Assembly (NCBI GenBank): GCA_958296015.1
Contig: CATQIH010000012.1
Span: 66,204-130,203 of the forward strand
From: Cyclobacteriaceae bacterium
GTDB lineage: Bacteria; Bacteroidota; Bacteroidia; Cytophagales; Cyclobacteriaceae
Length of the DNA stretch: 64,000 nt
Direction: 5' to 3'
Below, piece after piece: positions 10,007 to 18,614 of the stretch. The notes under the pieces are model-generated. The model saw only the letters and a list, made by a program, of their open reading frames with translations, was not told the origin of the DNA and did no database searches. Both the position numbers and the translations under genes were made by a program. Position 1 is the stretch's first letter. Each line of letters opens with the position of its first letter.

Positions 10007-11090
10007 TTATTTGTGTTCACCAAAGCTTACTTTTAGAGAGAAAACATGAGAATAGAGCGATGCCGACTGGTCTCCTATGTCGGTAAGTGCATAGTCCAGC
10101 ACTACCTGGTTGATACGCACACCCAGTCCGAAGTTGGGCTGATAGGTGCGATACGTGTTTCCGTCAAAGTTTTTCACGTCCTGCACGTCACCGGCACCCA
10201 GCCTTACAAATACGGTGCGCAGGTAGTCTAGCTCTATCCCTACGGAAGGATCTACCGATACCAGGCTGGATTTCAGCAGTACGTTCCTTTTACCATCGAA
10301 GGTCATCATCAGGTCGGCAGTTGCCAGCACACCTATTTTATGATCCCAGAACCTAACCAGGCGGCCCACGCCCAGCGATGCACGGGGCAATGTAAGTTCT
10401 ATAGAATTTTCAGGGATACGGTTACCGGTTTGGGTATACACATCCGCTACTAGCGAAGCGTTGTGCGACCAGGCATTGAACGTGCCGGTGATGTCATACA
10501 GCATCAGCCCTGCCTGCCAGTTGTTGTGCGCATAGCGGGCCGCAGCATCCAGGCCAAAGCCCCATGCATTGGCAAAACTGCCTACCGTGCGGTGAATCAC
10601 TTTGAAGTTGGTGCCCAGGGCTCAGGCCCTGTAGCCACGATGTTTTGTGTGCATAAGAAAAGAGAAAGGCATAGTCGGCGGCAGAGAAGAACCGGATGTT
10701 GTCGTAGTTGATTCTTCCGTTGGCATCATATAGGAACCGGGTGTCGGGGATGTTGTCTACGGCAAAGCGCAGCAGTGATACGCCCAGCGTGCTGGAAGAG
10801 TCTATCTTGGCGGCAAAGCTTATATAGTCATACTGGGCGATGCCTGCAAAGTATTCGGCATGCATCAGGGAAGCTTCGTATGGGCGGGTGAGGCTGGTAA
10901 GGCCGGCGGGGTTCCAGTAACCAGCGGTTACGTCGCTGGCAATGGCTGTTTGTGTGCCTGCCATGCCCAGGGCACGCGCGCCTGCTCCTATCGCCAGGAA
11001 TTCGTTGCTATATTTGGGCGTGCTGATCTGTGCAGATGCCTGGTACATCTGTAACAAAAAGAACATGGCCAGTCCTGCAACTCGCTTCAT
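10007..11090 (-). pseudogene. PorV/PorQ-family outer-membrane barrel, one frameshift
   Basis: Two frames (10494-11090, then 10007-10600) make one protein of about 360 residues. The N-terminus has a signal peptide (LAMFFLLQMYQASAQ) and the PorV/PorQ hallmark EFLAIGAGARALGMAGTQ, with YWNPAGLTSL after it. The C-terminal half has repeated amphipathic strands and ends in VFSLKVSFGEHK, like an outer-membrane beta barrel. The frame breaks near 10619: GLS should continue LGTNFKVIHRTVGSF, and removing one G from the GGG run on the plus strand restores it. It lies directly upstream of the PorU-like sortase (7-nt gap), so the two probably form one attachment unit; PorV carries T9SS cargo to PorU. If the frameshift is real, the sortase would lack its partner. 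Confidence 0.85.
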
Positions 11091-11189
11091 TCACGTGTGG
11101 TTTAGAGGTCAATAGACAGGCAACCTACTCACCCACCACGAATTATACAAGTGCAGGCATCAACCTGCCGCAAAGGATCATGTAAGGTT

Positions 11190-11561
11190 TTATATGGTTT
11201 TCCCTTTAGGCACCGTATCCTTTTGAGTAGCACCCTGCTCCCGCAATATCTTTTCGAGTTCTTTGAAGCTATACACCTTGCCGGTTTTGAAGTTGCGTAT
11301 CTCCTGCTGATCAAAGTTGAAGTACAAGCCTGTAGCCGGGTCTATATAGTAATGTGGCTCCCCGGTTTCGGGGTTGGTACTGAAAGCACTGATGCCTTTC
11401 AGGTTGGGCATGTTGAAAGGGCTTGTGTCTGGTTTCAGGTTGGGCATATTGTGTTCGGGCCGTCGACTTGGCATGATCTGGGGTTTATGCTGGGCATACA
11501 TATCGTTACCGAACAACACAACGCATAAACATGCACAGCAACATAGGATGATGGCTTTCAT
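11190..11561 (-). CDS. small exported hypothetical protein (123 aa)
   Basis: The start has a signal peptide with an unusual cysteine cluster (MKAIILCCCACLCVVLF, cleavage probably after DMYAQ). The mature part holds a short internal duplication, MPNLKPDTSPF and MPNLKGIS, then ETGEPHYYIDPATGLYFNFDQ and a final helix KELEKILREQGATQKD. I do not recognise a family. It lies upstream of the PorV/PorQ-like gene on the same strand with a gap of about 100 bases, so it may be co-transcribed with the secretion genes, but no direct link is visible. Confidence 0.65.
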   Translation of the reverse strand: MKAIILCCCACLCVVLFGNDMYAQHKPQIMPSRRPEHNMPNLKPDTSPFNMPNLKGISAFSTNPETGEPHYYIDPATGLYFNFDQQEIRNFKTGKVYSFKELEKILREQGATQKDTVPKGKTI

Positions 11562-11654
11562 CGTATTTTACTTTTATGGTGGTCAAAAAGGTTAATGCTC
11601 CTGTTAATATACGAAAACCCGGAGAATACGCATACAGAATGGCTATAAAAAAGC

Positions 11655-11732
11655 GGGACGCGTAGTCCGGGACGCGTAGTCACAGACTTGCTTCTGTTTA
11701 AAGACTTCAAAGCTTCAGATGCAATCTGAAGC
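11655..11732 (+). repeat. GGGACGCG repeat module, copy 1
   Basis: Two direct 14-nt units (CGGGACGCGTAGTC) are followed by CACAGACTTGCTTCTG, and the module ends with the near-palindrome GCTTCAGAT-GCA-ATCTGAAGC. A second copy in the same orientation begins at 12784. The two copies bracket the frameshifted hypothetical gene at 12066-12746 and the 43-nt array. Confidence 0.8.
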
Positions 11733-11740
11733 TAGAGGTG

Positions 11741-11954
11741 GGTGCTATGGATAGTCAACATACATAAATTGAGCATCCATACAAGTATTATGGGTAGTTA
11801 ACACCATCGAATCGAGTGTCCATACAGGTGTTATGGGTGTTCGATACGATCGAATCGAGTAGCCATATAGATATTATGGATGGTCAATACACATGCGTTG
11901 GGTATCCATTCAGGTGCTATGCGTGCTCGATACACTTGTGTTGGGGATCAACCA
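11741..11954. repeat. 5-unit tandem array, 43-nt period
   Basis: Units start at 11741, 11784, 11827, 11870 and 11913. The first four are exactly 43 nt and the last is about one base shorter. Each begins like GGTGTTATGGGTRGT and ends like GAGTRTCCATACA; the middle varies. At every junction the end and the next start form a small inverted repeat, CCATA then TATGG, around a 7-nt loop. 43 is not a multiple of 3 and no long frame crosses it, so it is not coding. The remainder of 11562-12065 shows nothing else beyond the module at 11655. Confidence 0.82.
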
Positions 11955-12065
11955 AAGTCTCTTGAAAGGCCAACTTCATTGCACAGGTAATAAAACGGCT
12001 GTTTGTGCATATAGCATTTCCTTTGAATGTGTTTTATTGTACTCAAATGAATAACCCAATAATGT

Positions 12066-12746
12066 ATGATCACTTATTCTACTACCAAACTGGTTGAGTC
12101 AGTACAGATTACACTGTATGGCCTTACCACGAACGAAGACTTGCGGCAACAAATGGAAGCATATGGCTTCACCAAAGAACAGGTGCAGCAGGGTATGGAT
12201 TTGCTCAATGATGTACAAGCCGTTTTAAAGGTTAGAGACCAGCACAATGATGTGGCACGCGAACTATCATTACAGATCAATCAGGACATTGATGCTGCGT
12301 ATAGTTTGTTTAGAAGGCATGTGTCTACTATCAAATACATCTTCCGCGATAAGCCTCATATTGTCCAGTCGCTGAATGTGCAGAAAGTGCTGGGCAAAAA
12401 GTGGAAATGGATACCCCAGGCACTGTATTTCTATAATAAAGCGCCTGTGTATGTGGAAAAGCTTAACCTGTTTGAAGCCGACGAGCAATGGCAACAAAAC
12501 CAGGCAGCCACCCAGGCACTGCTGTCTTGAGAATGCAGCGACTGAGGAAAAAAGCAGACAGCGAAAATAGCACACAAGTGAAAGACCAGGCCGTTGAAGC
12601 ACTGAACTACTGGTACAGTGACTTTCGCAGAATTGCCCGTACGGCATTCCACTATACCCCGAAGGTTCTTGAAGCTTTTGGGTATCATTGTGCCTTCCTC
12701 CCGCAAAAACCGCATACCATCTTCTACCCCCAAATGCTACTCCTAG
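12066..12746 (+). pseudogene. hypothetical helical protein with about three frameshifts
   Basis: The first frame (12066-12530) reads well from MITYSTTKLVESVQITLYGL to EQWQQNQAATQALL. Reading then continues as ENAATEEK in the second frame and as QVKDQAVEALNYWYSDFRRI in the third, and the likely end VLEAFGIIVPSSRKN needs one more shift. Breaks are near 12525, in the A-run near 12550, and near 12680 (GGGTATCATT for an expected GGGATCATT). The intact form would be about 225 residues, helical, soluble and without signal peptide. I recall similar hypothetical proteins in Bacteroidota with RRIARTAF-like ends, but no function. It sits alone in a repeat island. Confidence 0.6.
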
Positions 12747-12783
12747 TGATGATACACCCCCAACAGCTTAGGTAACTCAAGTT

Positions 12784-12886
12784 CGGGACGCGCAGTCCGG
12801 GACGCGCAGTCCGGGACGCGCAGTCCAAGAGATGCGTAAGTCACAGACTTTCTTTTATTTGAGGGCTTCAGATGCAATCTGAAGCC
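12784..12886 (+). repeat. GGGACGCG repeat module, copy 2
   Basis: Three direct 14-nt units (CGGGACGCGCAGTC) are followed by CACAGACTTTCTTTTATTT and the same closing palindrome GCTTCAGAT-GCA-ATCTGAAGC as copy 1. All units here have C where all units of copy 1 have T (CGCAGTC versus CGTAGTC), so units look homogenised within each copy. Confidence 0.8.
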
Positions 12887-12958
12887 AGGGGGAAGTGGAG
12901 TTGTGAGAATTGGTTATTCATTTCGCTTCACAGTGCCCCCTGCCCCCATCACCCTCCC

Positions 12959-13049
12959 AGGTCTGTGTCTCCACAGACCTGATGACAAATAAAGACCTTT
13001 CCTCTTCTCAGGTCTGTGAGGACCGCGTCCCGGCGGTGGCACAGACCTG
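12959..13049. repeat. pair of TGTG/CACA hairpins
   Basis: Hairpin 1 (12959-12980) is AGGTCTGTG, loop TCTC, CACAGACCT. Hairpin 2 (13009-13049) has outer arms CAGGTCTGTG and CACAGACCTG and an inner stem ACCGC/GCGGT. They belong to a family seen also near 28468, 41919, 41956 and 44769, in which the stem changes on both sides while the TGTG...CACA core stays. They lie between copy 2 of the GGGACGCG module and the 3' end of serA; nothing else is seen in 12887-13114. Confidence 0.75.
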
Positions 13050-13114
13050 GGGTTGGGTAAATCCGGCGGAACTAGACTCACAAATCTATGCGCTACATCG
13101 TATAGTGTCGCAGC

Positions 13115-15019
13115 CTAGTACAAGACTCTGAAGCGGATGGTGTTGATGCTTTTGAGGTCTTTGACTACGGCATGATCGTAGGCTTTGTTGATGTCGATGA
13201 TCACGTAGCCGATCGTTTCGTTGGTTTTCAGGTGCTGGCTCACCACGTTGATGTCGTGCTGGGCAAGTACGTGGCTGATCTTGGCAAGCACCCCCGGCAC
13301 ATTGTGGTGAATATGCATCAGGCGGTGCGCATTGTGCAGCTGGGGCAGTTGTACGTTGGGGAAGTTGACGCTGTTGGTTGTGCTGCCGGTATTGATGTAC
13401 TCCATGATCTTATTGGGCACAAAGTCTGCAATGTTTTCCTGCGCCTCCTGCGTACTGCCGCCGATGTGCGGTGTGAGGATGACGTTGGGCAGGTTGCGAA
13501 GCTCGGAGACAAACTCTTCGTCGTTGCTTTTGGGTTCGTGTGGAAACACGTCAACGGATGCACCGCGTATCTTGCCGCTGAGGATGTTGTCTCTCAACGC
13601 TTTGGTGTCTACAATAGTACCCCTGCTCAGGTTTAGCAGTATCGCGCCTTCTTTCATATGGCTGAATGCCTGTGCATCAATGAAGTTATTATTTTCCGGC
13701 CTGCCATCTACATGCAGCGAAATGACATCCGCAACAGACAACAGCTCTTCCAAGCTGCTGCATTTGGTGGCGTTACCCAGGGCCAGTTTTTCTATCACAT
13801 CGTAGTAATACACTCGCATGCCTATGCCTTCTGCCAACACGGAGAGCTGTGTGCCAATGCTGCCATAGCCTACAATACCCAGCTTCTTGCCGCGTATCTC
13901 GTTGCTATTGACCGCCGACTTAGACCAGTGGCCCTGGTGCATGTCACGGGATTTATCGGTGACGTTGCGCATCAGCATGATGATTTCTCCGATGGCCAGT
14001 TCTACCACAGAGCGGGTATTGCTGTAGGGCGCGTTGAAGACGGCTACGCCCTTTCTGGCACAGGCTTCCAGGTCTATCTGGTTGGTGCCGATGCAGAAAG
14101 CACCCAGCGAGATAAGCCGGTTGGCATTTTCCAGCACCCTGGCGGTGACGTTGGTTTTGGAACGAATACCCAGCACAGACACCTCTTTGATGCGTTCGCA
14201 CAGTTCGTCTTCGTCCATAGCGGCAGCATGTGCCTCTACCTGGTAGCCCTCTTCTTTGAGCTTTCTGGCAGCATCCGGGTGGATGTTTTCAAGCAATAGT
14301 ACTTTGATACGATTCTTAGGATAAGAAATGGCAGTGTTCATTTTGTTTAAGTATAAGAATTCATCTAATGAGGGAGTAATATGGTCGGCCTTTTCAAGGA
14401 TAGAAGCCCGCTCAATGTTTTCAGTAAATGCATAAAATCTGTTGGCCAGCCCGGCGGCTTTGATCTTGTAGTCGTTGTAGCCATCGCCGATCACGTAGAT
14501 ATCGCCCTGTAGCTCCAGCTCTTTGATCACCTGCACCTTGCCATTGTCTCCGGAGAGTACATTGGCTTTGTCGAACCCTGTGATGTTGCCTGCTTCATCG
14601 AAGATAAAGTCGTTAGCAAACACATGGTCGGCACTGATGCCATATTCTTCTACAATAGGCACAATAAATTCTTTGAAGCCATTGGAGATAACATAGACCT
14701 GCTCGCTGTGTGTGGTGAAAAACTCTTTGTTTCTGACAAACGAGACCGATACATTCTGCTTCAGATAGCTAATCAGTGCAGGGATGTGCGACTTGTTGGC
14801 GTGGATCAGGGCCAACCGACTTTCCAGCGAGTCGCGGAAGGATAGTTTGCCATCCATACAGAGGTTGGTAATGTTGTGCACCTCATGCGTCACGCTCTCG
14901 CGGTTGGGATTTCCCTGTAAGGAGATGTCGCAAAGCACATCCAGGGCTTCTACTTTGGTAAAGGTGCTATCAAAATCAAAAACAAAGTACTTGTCCGGTT
15001 TCATTATATCGTTAGTCAT
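13115..15019 (-). CDS. serA: phosphoserine phosphatase-phosphoglycerate dehydrogenase fusion
   Basis: A 634-residue fusion of two serine-biosynthesis enzymes. Residues 1-220 are an HAD-IB phosphatase of the SerB type, with the nucleophile in FVFDFDSTFT, motif II SNGFKEF and motif III VIGDGYNDYK. From about residue 240 comes D-3-phosphoglycerate dehydrogenase: substrate-binding RSKTNVT, Rossmann GYGSIGTQLS, NLSRGTIVDT and the catalytic His in TPHIGGST, then a C-terminal ACT domain (HHNVPGVLAKISHVLAQHDI) that would sense serine. The fusion joins the first and last steps of the route; the middle aminotransferase SerC is not nearby. The ATG at 15019 overlaps the mscS stop (ATGACTAA), which suggests translational coupling; an ATG at 15004 is the alternative. 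Confidence 0.9.
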   Translation of the reverse strand: MTNDIMKPDKYFVFDFDSTFTKVEALDVLCDISLQGNPNRESVTHEVHNITNLCMDGKLSFRDSLESRLALIHANKSHIPALISYLKQNVSVSFVRNKEFFTTHSEQVYVISNGFKEFIVPIVEEYGISADHVFANDFIFDEAGNITGFDKANVLSGDNGKVQVIKELELQGDIYVIGDGYNDYKIKAAGLANRFYAFTENIERASILEKADHITPSLDEFLYLNKMNTAISYPKNRIKVLLLENIHPDAARKLKEEGYQVEAHAAAMDEDELCERIKEVSVLGIRSKTNVTARVLENANRLISLGAFCIGTNQIDLEACARKGVAVFNAPYSNTRSVVELAIGEIIMLMRNVTDKSRDMHQGHWSKSAVNSNEIRGKKLGIVGYGSIGTQLSVLAEGIGMRVYYYDVIEKLALGNATKCSSLEELLSVADVISLHVDGRPENNNFIDAQAFSHMKEGAILLNLSRGTIVDTKALRDNILSGKIRGASVDVFPHEPKSNDEEFVSELRNLPNVILTPHIGGSTQEAQENIADFVPNKIMEYINTGSTTNSVNFPNVQLPQLHNAHRLMHIHHNVPGVLAKISHVLAQHDINVVSQHLKTNETIGYVIIDINKAYDHAVVKDLKSINTIRFRVLY

Positions 15020-16193
15020 TGGTAGCGTATCCATTCTTGTTCTTTAGATTGACAGGCAGCTCTCCGCTTTTGATGTGCAGGTCGCGCTGTGGAAAAGGTA
15101 TTTCTATATTGTGTTCTTTAAACTTCTGAAACACCGCATAATAAAGCTGGCTTTTCAAACTCTTGGGACGTTGCACATAGGCCGATGTCCATACCATCAT
15201 GGTGAAGTTAAGCGAGCTATCGCCAAACTCATCAAACCACACATCAGGCGGTGGGCTTTTCAGTATCGCGGTGTTTTCTTTCATCACTTCCATCAGCAGC
15301 TGCTTTACCTGTTGCGGGTCTTCGTTATAAGACACCCCTATCGGAAAGCGAAACCGAACCATACGGTCGTTGTGGCTCCAGTTGATAACTTTGGAAGAGA
15401 TAAACTCCGAGTTGGGAATGATGATAGAAATATTATCATTGGTGATGATGGTGGTGGCACGGGCAGAGATGCGTACCACGTCGCCATTGGTGTCGCCCAC
15501 CTCTATGCGGTCGCCTACCTTGATGGGCCGCTCGAAGAGAATGATCAGCCCGGAGATAAAGTTGTTGGTAACGTTTTGCAGGCCAAAACCAATACCAACA
15601 CCCAAGGCACCAGCCAGCACACCCAGGGCACTCAAATCAATACCCGTATTGCTGATGATGATATACAGCCCCAGAATAAGGATCAGATAACGTGCAATGG
15701 TGCTGATGGACTGCCGGATGCCAATATCCATCCGGTAGCGGGTCAGTATTTTTTCTGATATCAGGTGACTGATACGACCAGAGACATAGACCAGTAGGAT
15801 GATGCTGAACACAAAACTAAAAAGTGTCCAGAGGCTAAAAGGCTTGCCAAAAAGCTTGAAATGGTCGGTAGTAAAGAAATCAAATGTGCTAAAATCAGGG
15901 TCTACGGAGCGTACCGCTATAAAAAGGCCCAAAACAAGCACAATGGCACCAGTTCCCATGCCAATAGTTCTTCTGGCATTCTCACTGATATCATAGCGGG
16001 TCAGGAAGCTTTCGTTGAGGAACTTACTTAACTTGTTTGAGATATATACCAGTGCAGCTACTACCAACACCAACAAGATGATGTTCCACAAGCTTAGTTG
16101 GGTACCAAATACCGTCAGAAAGTCAGTAGTGAACAACTTCACTACATGCTGATATAGCTCCTTTATTTCTGAAATAAGATCGTTGAACTCCAT
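15012..16193 (-). CDS. MscS-family mechanosensitive channel
   Basis: A 393-residue inner-membrane protein with hydrophobic segments near residues 35-55, 80-100, 120-140 and 165-190, then the pore-lining helix TM3 (ALGVLAGALGVGIGFGLQNV) and the MscS beta domain (NNFISGLIILFERPIKVGDR, then NISIIIPNSEF). The C-terminal alpha/beta part ends in EIPFPQRDLHIKSG. It opens under membrane tension to release solutes during hypo-osmotic shock. The ATG at 16193 was chosen over one at 16217 because a TAnnTTTG box lies between. It overlaps serA by eight bases. Confidence 0.93.
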   Translation of the reverse strand: MEFNDLISEIKELYQHVVKLFTTDFLTVFGTQLSLWNIILLVLVVAALVYISNKLSKFLNESFLTRYDISENARRTIGMGTGAIVLVLGLFIAVRSVDPDFSTFDFFTTDHFKLFGKPFSLWTLFSFVFSIILLVYVSGRISHLISEKILTRYRMDIGIRQSISTIARYLILILGLYIIISNTGIDLSALGVLAGALGVGIGFGLQNVTNNFISGLIILFERPIKVGDRIEVGDTNGDVVRISARATTIITNDNISIIIPNSEFISSKVINWSHNDRMVRFRFPIGVSYNEDPQQVKQLLMEVMKENTAILKSPPPDVWFDEFGDSSLNFTMMVWTSAYVQRPKSLKSQLYYAVFQKFKEHNIEIPFPQRDLHIKSGELPVNLKNKNGYATND

Positions 16194-16214
16194 AAGCTTA
16201 TAGAAACCTGGAGC

Positions 16215-16222
16215 CAAAGTTA
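16215..16222 (-). promoter_or_regulatory. putative -7 box for mscS-serA
   Basis: TAACTTTG on the minus strand fits the Bacteroidota -7 consensus TAnnTTTG and sits 22 bases before the mscS ATG, in the short gap after the histidine kinase stop. A clear -33 TTG is not seen, so this is tentative. Confidence 0.45.
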
Positions 16223-16232
16223 AGTAAAAAAA

Positions 16233-17885
16233 TCAGGATATGGTGGGCAGGTATATTGAAAAGGTGCTGCCTTTGCCCTCCTGGCTTTCTACCTCTATTT
16301 TACCGCCAGCGTTGTCTGTAATCCTTTTGACCAGGTAAAGCCCTACGCCTGAGCCCTCTACATGGGCATGAACGCGCTTAAACATCATAAAGATCTTTTG
16401 CTTGTCTTGCTCGCTGATACCCAGTCCGTTGTCTTTTACTACCAGCAAAAACTGGCTGCCCTGCCGATAACACTGTACTTCAATAATGGGTGGGCGGTCG
16501 AGTGCACGGTACTTGATGGCATTGGAGATGAGGTTGTAGACGACGCTCTTGAAGTTCTTGTACGAAAAGTGAAAGGTAAGACCAACACAATCATTTATTA
16601 CTATCTCTGCACTCGATTTCTCAATAGAAGGCTGCAAGTCCAAGAGTACTTCCTGGATAATATCGGCAGGTATTAGTTCCGAGGTTTCTTGCTCTTCTTT
16701 CTGTATCCGGGCAATGTCGGTTAGTTCTCCGGTCGTTCTCTTAAAACGCTCGATAGACGACTGGATCATCCCGACGATCTTCTGAAAAAGCGGAGCGTTC
16801 AGTGTATTACCATTCCTGGCACGGTTGAGGGTTTCCACCAGCCCTTCTATATTAGAAATGGGTGCTTTCAGATCGTGCGAAGCCGTATAGACGAAGTTGT
16901 CGAGGTCTGCATTGGTACGGGTAAGCTGGTCGTTGGTACGGGAAAGCTCAGCCAGCCTCACCTGTATCTCTTTGTTGCTGGCGGCCAGCTCACGGGTCAG
17001 CCTAAACAACTCTTCTTCCGATCGCTCAGCCTCTTTGCGTGCTGCTTGTTCGGCGGCCAGCTGCCTTTCCTTTTCGGCAGTTAGCTTCTGCTCGGTGGTA
17101 TCCATAATGGTACCCGACATGCCGGTAGGGTCGCCCTTCATGTTGTAGGCAGTCTTGCCTTTGATCTGCACATGGTGCAGGCTCTGGTCGGGCCACAGCA
17201 CCCTCACCTCGCAGTTGTAGGTGCCTTGTTGCAGGCCACGCTGATAGCTTTCCTCAGCGCGTTGCCTGTCTTCAGGCACTATATGTTCCAGGATAGCAGC
17301 CATGTTCCACGGCTTCAGGGGTTCTTTCTGGTAACCAAATATCCGGTCGTATTCAACAGTAGTATCTATGGTGCCCTGCACAAAATCCATATGCCAGGTG
17401 CCCATCCTGGCGGCTTCCAAGGCTGTTTTGATGATCTCTTCGTTTCTTTCGGCCTGTTGGCGGGCTTCTACCAGTTCGGTCACTTCAGTAGCCGTTTGTG
17501 TGATGCCATAAACTTTTCCTTCATCATTGTACAAGGGTTCATACAATATATTGAAGTAGGTCAGTTCCAGCTTTCCTTTTCTATGTAGCGTTACAGGTAG
17601 CTCTTTGCCGGAGAAGGGTTCTCCCGTGTGCAATACTCCGGAAAGTATTTCTTCGAAACCCTGTGCACTTGCTTCCGGCAACGCCTCAAAAAGTGGTTTA
17701 TTCATCACTTGCTCCGCAGTTTTTTCCCAAAGATCAAGCATGGCAGCATTGGCAAACTCTATGATATGCTTTTCACCCACATATATGCCAATGGCTATGG
17801 GAGCCTGCATATATAATTGATGTAACTGCTGCAACCTTTTAAGTTCAGGCATACTATATAATGATAATAAGATGCTATCTGGCAA
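16233..17885 (-). CDS. cytoplasmic PAS-PAS sensor histidine kinase
   Basis: 550 residues without membrane segments. PAS 1 (about residues 20-145) is followed by PAS 2 (about 150-270, ending in the PAC-like SGTIMDTTEQK), a coiled coil rich in Glu/Ala/Lys, then a HisKA dimerisation helix with the phospho-acceptor in YTASHDLKAPISN. The HATPase domain shows the N box NLISNAIKY, G1 DNGLGISEQDK and G2 GSGVGLYLVKRI. It should autophosphorylate in response to an intracellular or redox cue sensed by the PAS domains. No response regulator is adjacent, so the partner is unknown. An ATG at 17852 is an alternative start. Confidence 0.92.
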   Translation of the reverse strand: MPDSILLSLYSMPELKRLQQLHQLYMQAPIAIGIYVGEKHIIEFANAAMLDLWEKTAEQVMNKPLFEALPEASAQGFEEILSGVLHTGEPFSGKELPVTLHRKGKLELTYFNILYEPLYNDEGKVYGITQTATEVTELVEARQQAERNEEIIKTALEAARMGTWHMDFVQGTIDTTVEYDRIFGYQKEPLKPWNMAAILEHIVPEDRQRAEESYQRGLQQGTYNCEVRVLWPDQSLHHVQIKGKTAYNMKGDPTGMSGTIMDTTEQKLTAEKERQLAAEQAARKEAERSEEELFRLTRELAASNKEIQVRLAELSRTNDQLTRTNADLDNFVYTASHDLKAPISNIEGLVETLNRARNGNTLNAPLFQKIVGMIQSSIERFKRTTGELTDIARIQKEEQETSELIPADIIQEVLLDLQPSIEKSSAEIVINDCVGLTFHFSYKNFKSVVYNLISNAIKYRALDRPPIIEVQCYRQGSQFLLVVKDNGLGISEQDKQKIFMMFKRVHAHVEGSGVGLYLVKRITDNAGGKIEVESQEGKGSTFSIYLPTIS

Positions 17886-18038
17886 ATCATGCCAAAAACT
17901 CTGTAAATATATATACTATATCAGATCAAAAAAAGACAATATGCCTCAAGATTGATGGTCTTTCAGGTTATCAAACAGTTGCTCTTTGTTAAAGAAAAAT
18001 GTGAACGGAAAACATAATTTCATTGATTACTTTAAAAC

Positions 18039-18614
18039 TCAAAAGCTCCAAATCCTGTCAGGAGCCATACAGTAGTCTAGCTTTATATCCAACTGATTAT
18101 CAGCGTCTTCAATCTGCTCTACGGGTGACTCTATAGAAATACCGATTTTTGCTGCATCCGGGCGGCATTGAGCCAAAAACCTATCGTAGTATCCTTTGCC
18201 GTAGCCTACCCGATGACCGGATTTGTCAAAAGCTAACAACGGTACGATGATGGCATCTATCTTTTCTGGGGGGAAACAAGCAATTTCTGCGCTGGCAGGT
18301 TCAGGAATACCCCAGCGATTGGTTTGCAACACCGTATCCTGGGTGAGCGGATGATGATACAATGCATTCGTCTGCATGTCGCTTCTGGAAACTACCACAG
18401 TGATTCCCTGTGCCTGCAAAGCACGGATGAGCGGCCAGGTATCCGGCTCTTTCTGATGAATGATAGGCAAAAAACAATGAACAGCCTGAAAAGATGTAGA
18501 AGAAAAAAATGCCATACACTGCCGTAAAAGCAACTGATTCTTCGCCTGATACTCCTCTGGCGACAGCTTTTTTCGCTTGTCCAGGTACAATTTTCTTAAT
18601 ACGGCCTTCTTCAC
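18039..18614 (-). CDS. 5-formyltetrahydrofolate cyclo-ligase
   Basis: 191 residues, typical length. The N-terminus MKKAVLRKLYLDKRKKLS carries the basic helix of the family, and the ATP-binding signature GHRVGYGKGYYDRFLAQ is intact. The enzyme converts 5-formyl-THF to 5,10-methenyl-THF with ATP, recycling an inhibitory folate. Its ATG overlaps the bshC stop by four bases, so the two are co-translated; the functional link between them is not obvious. Confidence 0.93.
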   Translation of the reverse strand: MKKAVLRKLYLDKRKKLSPEEYQAKNQLLLRQCMAFFSSTSFQAVHCFLPIIHQKEPDTWPLIRALQAQGITVVVSRSDMQTNALYHHPLTQDTVLQTNRWGIPEPASAEIACFPPEKIDAIIVPLLAFDKSGHRVGYGKGYYDRFLAQCRPDAAKIGISIESPVEQIEDADNQLDIKLDYCMAPDRIWSF

